NCBI RefSeq assembly: GCF_024362365.1
Contig: NZ_CP101464.1
Coordinates: forward strand, 62,001 to 126,000
DNA from: Janibacter sp. CX7
Lineage (GTDB): Bacteria; Actinomycetota; Actinomycetes; Actinomycetales; Dermatophilaceae
Direction of reading: 5' to 3'
Length of the DNA stretch: 64,000 bases
Part shown: piece after piece, positions 59,868 to 64,000 of the stretch
How positions within the stretch are numbered: the stretch's first letter is position 1
Layout of the letters: the number at the start of each line of letters is the position of its first letter
The notes under the pieces: model-generated
What the model was told of the DNA's origin: nothing
The model's database searches: none
The model's input: the letters and a program-made list of their open reading frames with translations, nothing else
Translations under genes and position numbers: made by a program

Positions 59868-61106
59868 GTGACCACCACTGCCCCGACGGCCACCGAAGAC
59901 GCCAAAACCCTTGGCGCAGAGCGGTTCCGGCTCATCACCGCGCTCTACTTCACCCAGTACCTCGGTGTGGGCTTCCTCACGATCGGGCTCGTCGCGATCC
60001 TTCGCGACGGGGGCACCTCGCTCGCCACGCTCGGTCTGATCCAGACGATCGGGCTCATCTGGCCGCTCAAGTTCCTCTGGGCCCCGCTCGTCGACCGCTA
60101 CGGCAGCCGCCGCTTCGGCCACTACCGCTCGTGGCTCGTCCCGCTCCAGCTGGGGCTGGTCATCACGCTCCTGGCGCTCACCCCCTTCGTCACGCCGGCC
60201 GACCACCTCGGCCCGGTCATCGCGATCTGCTCGCTCTTCGTCCTCTTCTCCGCCACCCAGGACATCGCCGCCGACGCGCTCACCGTGCGGCTGCTCGGCG
60301 ACGGCGACCGTGGGCTGGGCAACGGCATCCAGGTGGGCGGCAACTACCTCGGCAGCGTCGTCGGCGGTGGCCTGGCAGTCGTCGTCTACGACCAGTGGGG
60401 CTGGGTCCCGGCGATCCTGCTGCTCGCGCTACTCACGGCCACGGCCCTGGGCGTCGTCATCGCCTTCCGCGAGCCCGAGCGGGAGGTGCTCGTGCGTCGT
60501 GCCGGGCTGCGGGAGCTGCTCACCGTCTTCGGCCAGCCCGGGTGCCGCAGCTGGGTGCTCGTCGTCGTGCCGCTCTACTACATCGGCGCCGCCGTGGGCT
60601 ACGCGATCGTCTCGCCGGCCCTCGTCGACGCCGGGTGGTCGCTGACGAAGATCGGCATCGTCTCGGGCGCGATCGCCTCGGCCCCAGCGGTGCTCGCCGC
60701 ACTGGGTGCCGGTGCCCTGATCACCCGCTGGGGTCGTCGTCGGGTGCTCGTCCTCGGTGGTGCGCTGCTCGCCGTGGCGACCCTCGGCCTGATGCCGCTG
60801 GCCCTCGGCGAGACCTCGACCGTGTGGACGACCGTGGCCCTGTGCTCCTTCATGGCCGCCTACGCCGTGGCCAATGTCGTCGTCTACACGATCAACATGG
60901 ACTTCGCCCGGCCCGACTCGGCCGGCACCGACTTCACGACGCTGACCTCCTTCGCGCTCGCGATCTCCTTCGTCGCGGCGGCCGTGGCGCTCACCGCCGC
61001 CGCGTGGATCGGCTACGAAGGCGTCCTCGTCGCCTCGATCGTCCTCGTGCTGCTCGGCACCGCCCTCGGCCTGCGCCACCAGCGCCGCCACGGCGTCACC
61101 GCCTGA
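59868..61106 (+). CDS. MFS siderophore transporter (RhtX/FptX or AmpG-like)
   Basis: The 412-residue protein has 12 hydrophobic segments. FTQYLGVGFLTIGLVAILRD and LIWPLKFLWAPLVDRYGSRR match the AmpG/RhtX/FptX branch of the MFS, whose members import siderophores or muropeptides. Divergent position across an iron box supports a siderophore role; uptake versus export is unclear. The GTG start at 59868 follows GAGGAAGACCCCC. Confidence 0.85.
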   Translation: MTTTAPTATEDAKTLGAERFRLITALYFTQYLGVGFLTIGLVAILRDGGTSLATLGLIQTIGLIWPLKFLWAPLVDRYGSRRFGHYRSWLVPLQLGLVITLLALTPFVTPADHLGPVIAICSLFVLFSATQDIAADALTVRLLGDGDRGLGNGIQVGGNYLGSVVGGGLAVVVYDQWGWVPAILLLALLTATALGVVIAFREPEREVLVRRAGLRELLTVFGQPGCRSWVLVVVPLYYIGAAVGYAIVSPALVDAGWSLTKIGIVSGAIASAPAVLAALGAGALITRWGRRRVLVLGGALLAVATLGLMPLALGETSTVWTTVALCSFMAAYAVANVVVYTINMDFARPDSAGTDFTTLTSFALAISFVAAAVALTAAAWIGYEGVLVASIVLVLLGTALGLRHQRRHGVTA

Positions 61107-61134
61107 GGTCGGCCCCTCCCGCCCCCTCTGGTCT

Positions 61135-61154
61135 GCGTTGCCGTTGGGCAATGC
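61135..61154. repeat. GCGTTGCC-GTTG-GGCAATGC hairpin
   Basis: A 20-nt palindromic unit of the family at 35355-35406, with one changed base, between the convergent transporter and lipoprotein genes. Confidence 0.75.
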
Positions 61155-61169
61155 GACAACCCGGGCCGG

Positions 61170-62315
61170 TCAGGGCTCGTGGCGCCAGGCGGCGGTCGTC
61201 GTCGCGACGACGACGGCGCCGCTGGGCTCGGTGGCCATTGCGGCGAGCCGGCCGGGCAACTCGGTGGTCGCCAGGTCCTCGTCACCCGGAGCCGTCCGCA
61301 CGACCCGCGTCGTCCCTTCCCGACCGCCGGCAGCGCCGCCCGCAGGCTCGCTGTGCGCGACGGTGTCGACCTCACCGGCGGCCACCCGGATCACCGGGGC
61401 GGAGGAGTGCACCACGTCGGACAGCACCGTCCGCGGCCGCGCCGGCACCACCCGACCGTCCGCGAGGTCGACCCGCCACAGAGCGACGTCCTCGTCGCTG
61501 CTCCCGGCGACGACGCAGTGGTCGTCGGCGCAGTCGACCGCCGTCGGGCGTTGCGTGCCAGCCCCGGTCGAAGGGAGCGCCACCTCGCGCCACGGTCCGG
61601 CCGGGTCGGCAGCGGTCCACAGGACCGCCTCGTCGCGGATGCGCTCGCCGAGCACCGTCACCCAGCCCACGGCCAGCAGGCCTCCACCGGGCAGGTCGGT
61701 CACCGCGCCGGGTGAGGGCTGTCGGTCGGCGGTCGCGGCCAGGCCGCTGCCGGGCCGTGCCGCCCGGGTCCACCGGTCGCCGTGCCGCGTCCACAACGCC
61801 ACGTCGAGACCGTGCCGGCCCGGGTCGACCCAGCTGCCGAGGATCATCGGGCCGGCCTGCGAGGCAGAGGTGCCGGCGATGCCGCCGGCGTCCCACCCGC
61901 CGAAGGTCTCGAAGGTCTGCGGCTGCTCGACCACCTCGTCGAGGTCGCCGCTCCACACGGTCCAGCGCACATTCCCGTGCGCGCCCGCGCGGTGCCCGCC
62001 GAGGGCGACGACCTCCCCTTCGTGCTCGCTGACGGAGAGCAGCTCCGCCTCCCGCCCGGCCCACTCCCAGCGCGTGTCCATCGCGACCGGCCGGCTGCTG
62101 CCGTCCGGGCCGACGACCGTGAGCGAAGCCCGCTCCCGGGCGCCCTTGTCGTAGCGGCCGACGAGCAGCCGGTCATCGATCCCGGTCAGGGTCACCACCC
62201 GCCCCGGACCGGGGAGGTCGACCGGCTGCCACCGGCCGGCCTCCGGCGCGGGGCTCGTGCACGCGACGAGGGTCAGCGCGGTCGCCGCGACGAGACCTGC
62301 GACCCACGGGCGCAC
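61170..62315 (-). CDS. Hypothetical lipoprotein
   Basis: The 381-residue protein has a signal peptide with lipobox LTLVACTS (Cys19), then a beta-rich extracellular domain with Trp-containing repeats (DVALWTRHGDRWTRAA, EAVLWTAADPAGPWREV, DVALWRVDLADGR), which look like propeller blades. Cys in DCADDHCVV may pair. Function unknown. GTG 62315 is chosen because the signal peptide begins there; the frame continues upstream only as antisense to the GNAT gene. Confidence 0.75.
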   Translation of the reverse strand: MRPWVAGLVAATALTLVACTSPAPEAGRWQPVDLPGPGRVVTLTGIDDRLLVGRYDKGARERASLTVVGPDGSSRPVAMDTRWEWAGREAELLSVSEHEGEVVALGGHRAGAHGNVRWTVWSGDLDEVVEQPQTFETFGGWDAGGIAGTSASQAGPMILGSWVDPGRHGLDVALWTRHGDRWTRAARPGSGLAATADRQPSPGAVTDLPGGGLLAVGWVTVLGERIRDEAVLWTAADPAGPWREVALPSTGAGTQRPTAVDCADDHCVVAGSSDEDVALWRVDLADGRVVPARPRTVLSDVVHSSAPVIRVAAGEVDTVAHSEPAGGAAGGREGTTRVVRTAPGDEDLATTELPGRLAAMATEPSGAVVVATTTAAWRHEP

Positions 62316-62319
62316 GGGA

Positions 62320-62787
62320 TCACAGCTCGCGCAGGTAGCAGAGCATGCTGTAGTCGGCGCCCGGGTGGACGTTGACGAACCCGTGCCGCTCGTAGAAGCG
62401 GCGGGTGTCCACGTCGATCTCGTCGACGTTGATGTGCAGCTCCGCGGCCCCCTTCGCCACGATGTGCTCGACCGCGGTGGTGAGCAGGAGCGTGCCGATG
62501 CCCTGGTCGCGCAGCTCCGGCACGACGTAGAGCTCTTCGAGCTGGCCGAGCAGCCCGTCGTAGTAGGGCGTCGGGCGCAGCGTGAGGTAGGCGAAGCCCG
62601 TTGTCGCAGCACCCTCCTCGGTCAGCAGCACGAGCACGTCGTCACGGGCCAGCAGGTGCTCGAAGCGCCCGGCGAAGTCCTCGGCGCTCGGCGTCGACAC
62701 CTCGTCGAACTCGACGTTGAAGTCGTGGAGCAGCCGCCCGACGACCTCGGCGTCGGGCGGACCGGCGGGGCGGACGGTCGCGGCCAT
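62320..62787 (-). CDS. GNAT family N-acetyltransferase
   Basis: The 155-residue protein has the acetyl-CoA-binding motif VPELRDQGIGTLLL and the C-terminal RRFYERHGFV segment of standard GNAT enzymes. Substrate unknown. The stop lies 4 nt before the lipoprotein start, so the two may be co-transcribed. Confidence 0.9.
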   Translation of the reverse strand: MAATVRPAGPPDAEVVGRLLHDFNVEFDEVSTPSAEDFAGRFEHLLARDDVLVLLTEEGAATTGFAYLTLRPTPYYDGLLGQLEELYVVPELRDQGIGTLLLTTAVEHIVAKGAAELHINVDEIDVDTRRFYERHGFVNVHPGADYSMLCYLREL

Positions 62788-62824
62788 CCACCCAGTGTGG
62801 CGCCTCCGGCCCGCCCCGTGCGGG

Positions 62825-62956
62825 TCAGATGATCCGGCGCCCCTCGTCCTTGGCGGCGCGCCACTCCTTGTAGAAGGCGACGCAGATGACGCCGAAGATC
62901 ACGGCCACGATGGCCGGCCAGACGAGGATGTAGAGGGTCAGTGCGGTGATCGACAT
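62825..62956 (-). CDS. Small transporter subunit (43 residues)
   Basis: The reading frame gives a 43-residue protein: MSITALTLYILVWPAIVAVI, then a few hydrophobic residues and a charged tail YKEWRAAKDEGRRII. One transmembrane helix. It has an AAGGAC site 6 nt upstream and starts 15 nt after the symporter stop, on the same strand. It matches a small-subunit family that accompanies actinobacterial sodium:solute symporters. Confidence 0.8.
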   Translation of the reverse strand: MSITALTLYILVWPAIVAVIFGVICVAFYKEWRAAKDEGRRII

Positions 62957-62971
62957 GGTGGTCCTTCCGGG

Positions 62972-64000
62972 TCAGGCGCGAGCGGGCTCGAGGTCGGGGT
63001 CGTCGTCGCCGGCGGGCTGGGCGCCCGCCGCCTCGTCGTCATCGGTGAAGTCCCCGGTCCGCCGCGAGATGAGGGCGAAGTCGAAGGGCTCCTCGCGGGA
63101 GGCCAGCGACATGACGACGCAGACGATCGTCGAGACGGCATAGGCGGTGAGCGAGCCGGACAGCGCCGGGTACTGCGAGATCACCCCGATGGCGAAGGGG
63201 GCGACCCCCACCGCGAAGACGGCGCCGAGCGCGATGCCCACCCGGGCACCGAAGAAGCCGAAGGCCATCAGGCCGATGACGATGCCGGCACCGACGATGC
63301 CGACGACGTCGATGAGCAGGTCGAGTGCCCCGCTCTGCGGCAGCCAGCCGAAGCGCACCGGGAGGAAGACCGCGAAGGCGACGAGGACGGAGACGGTGAA
63401 GGCGGCGTTGGTGACCTTCGACCAGTAGAAGGAGGCGATGACGGGGAAGACGAGGCAGCCCCACATCGCGCCGACGAAGACGAGCAGGTCGAGGATGTTG
63501 AGCTCGAGGGCGGCGAAGAGCACCGCCGCGACCGTGGCGACGACCATCGTCAGGCGCCCGATGAGCAGCATCGTCGCGGGGTTGATCGTCCCCTGGCGGC
63601 GGGCGCGGTCGCCGTAGATGTCGGTCATGACGATCGACGAGAGCGCGGCCAGGTCGGAGTCGGCCGTCGAGGACAGCGACCCGATGATCATGACGAAGAA
63701 GACGACGATGAGCGGGGTCGCGAGGTGGGTCGCGGCCATCTGCGGCAGCAGGTTGTTGGGGTCGCCGCCGGCCGGGTCGATGCCGGCGTAGAGGGCGAGC
63801 ACGCCCATCATGCCGACGCCGATGATCGTCGCGCCGTAGCCGATCGTCGCGGTGACGAAGGTCGGCTTGATGAGGTCCTCGCGCACGGCGAAGAGGCGCT
63901 GGGCGATCGTCTGGTTGCCGATGGCGTAGGCGAGGACGGCGGCGATGTAGGGCGCGCCCTGGCCGAGGAAGGCCTCGGAGGAGAAGAAGCTCGACTGGTG
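62972..64000 (-). CDS. Sodium:solute symporter family protein (5' partial)
   Basis: The frame is open to the window edge, so the N-terminus is missing (343 codons present). About nine hydrophobic segments, with GQGAPYIAAVLAYAIGNQTI near the cut end and IIGSLSSTADSDLAALSSI, a typical SSS core helix (as in urea and other substrate symporters). The acidic C-terminal tail (DDDEAAGAQPAGDDDPDLEP) is cytoplasmic. It is followed by the 43-residue partner gene. Substrate unknown. Confidence 0.9.
   Translation of the reverse strand, partial: HQSSFFSSEAFLGQGAPYIAAVLAYAIGNQTIAQRLFAVREDLIKPTFVTATIGYGATIIGVGMMGVLALYAGIDPAGGDPNNLLPQMAATHLATPLIVVFFVMIIGSLSSTADSDLAALSSIVMTDIYGDRARRQGTINPATMLLIGRLTMVVATVAAVLFAALELNILDLLVFVGAMWGCLVFPVIASFYWSKVTNAAFTVSVLVAFAVFLPVRFGWLPQSGALDLLIDVVGIVGAGIVIGLMAFGFFGARVGIALGAVFAVGVAPFAIGVISQYPALSGSLTAYAVSTIVCVVMSLASREEPFDFALISRRTGDFTDDDEAAGAQPAGDDDPDLEPARA

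Overview
The window is high-GC DNA (about 70% G+C by eye) with densely packed genes, many 4-nt ATGA/GTGA overlaps and GTG/TTG starts. Protein families such as DUF4446 next to pheA, DUF5926, DUF2330, the CE1758/CE1759 luciferase-flavin reductase pair and a GNAT-IucA/IucC fusion point to an actinobacterium. An Intrasporangiaceae-like (Janibacter-type) genome is my best guess, from family recall and not from any search. I see no tRNA, rRNA, CRISPR array, prophage or transposase; it reads as chromosomal sequence rich in short palindromic repeats.

Layout. 1-3691: a tightly coupled operon of a transglutaminase-like protein (cut by the window edge), patatin, acyltransferase and alpha/beta hydrolase. 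3692-4002: an array of short inverted repeats. 4003-6613 (minus): GT87-type glycosyltransferase, DUF4446 and pheA. 6692-9064: a large membrane protein with a phosphatase-like ectodomain. 9085-13133 (minus): zinc-ribbon membrane protein, two glycosyltransferases, DUF5926. 13234-15394: RsbW-like ATPase, small membrane protein, rsgA. 15403-20059: membrane proteins, DUF2330, pirin, RluA-type pseudouridine synthase. 20439-27054: MarR plus DHA2 efflux pump, VOC, DinB, WYL regulator, SDR, phosphotransferase. 27421-31154: POT peptide transporter, diacylglycerol-kinase-like protein, beta-propeller. 31308-35310: odd Trp/Pro-repeat membrane protein and a tetR-ABC exporter operon. 35478-46352: MobA-like and XdhC proteins, DHA2 pump, alkyltransferase-like protein, cyclophilin, nitronate monooxygenase, an unrecognised Rossmann-like protein, the LLM/FMN reductase pair, a MetF-like protein, SDR. 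46586-51995: YbaK, DUF4395, enoyl-CoA hydratase and thiolase, NmrA-like and GyrI-like proteins. 52047-61106: siderophore locus. 61170-64000: lipoprotein, GNAT and a sodium:solute symporter with its tiny partner subunit.

The most coherent system is the siderophore locus. A five-gene minus-strand operon, every junction a 4-nt overlap, encodes a PLP decarboxylase (DesA-like), a lysine/ornithine N-hydroxylase (DesB-like), a fused acyltransferase-NIS synthetase (DesC-DesD-like), a penicillin-acylase-type Ntn hydrolase without a signal peptide, and a second siderophore-type GNAT. A divergent MFS transporter faces it across an IdeR/DtxR-type iron box at 59738-59756. The expected product is a desferrioxamine-like hydroxamate with an extra acyl-editing step.

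The most unusual signal is repetitive. At least five families of short palindromes are scattered through the window, and several sit inside or at the ends of genes in frame, where they are translated. The clearest is a 32-bp palindrome (16-bp half AACTCTGCAAAACCCT), eight copies, which always reads TLQ(N/D)PRVLQS-like when inside a gene. Separately, the octamer CGAAGGGG occurs roughly 80 times, about evenly in both orientations and often as close inverted pairs, far above composition expectation (about five).
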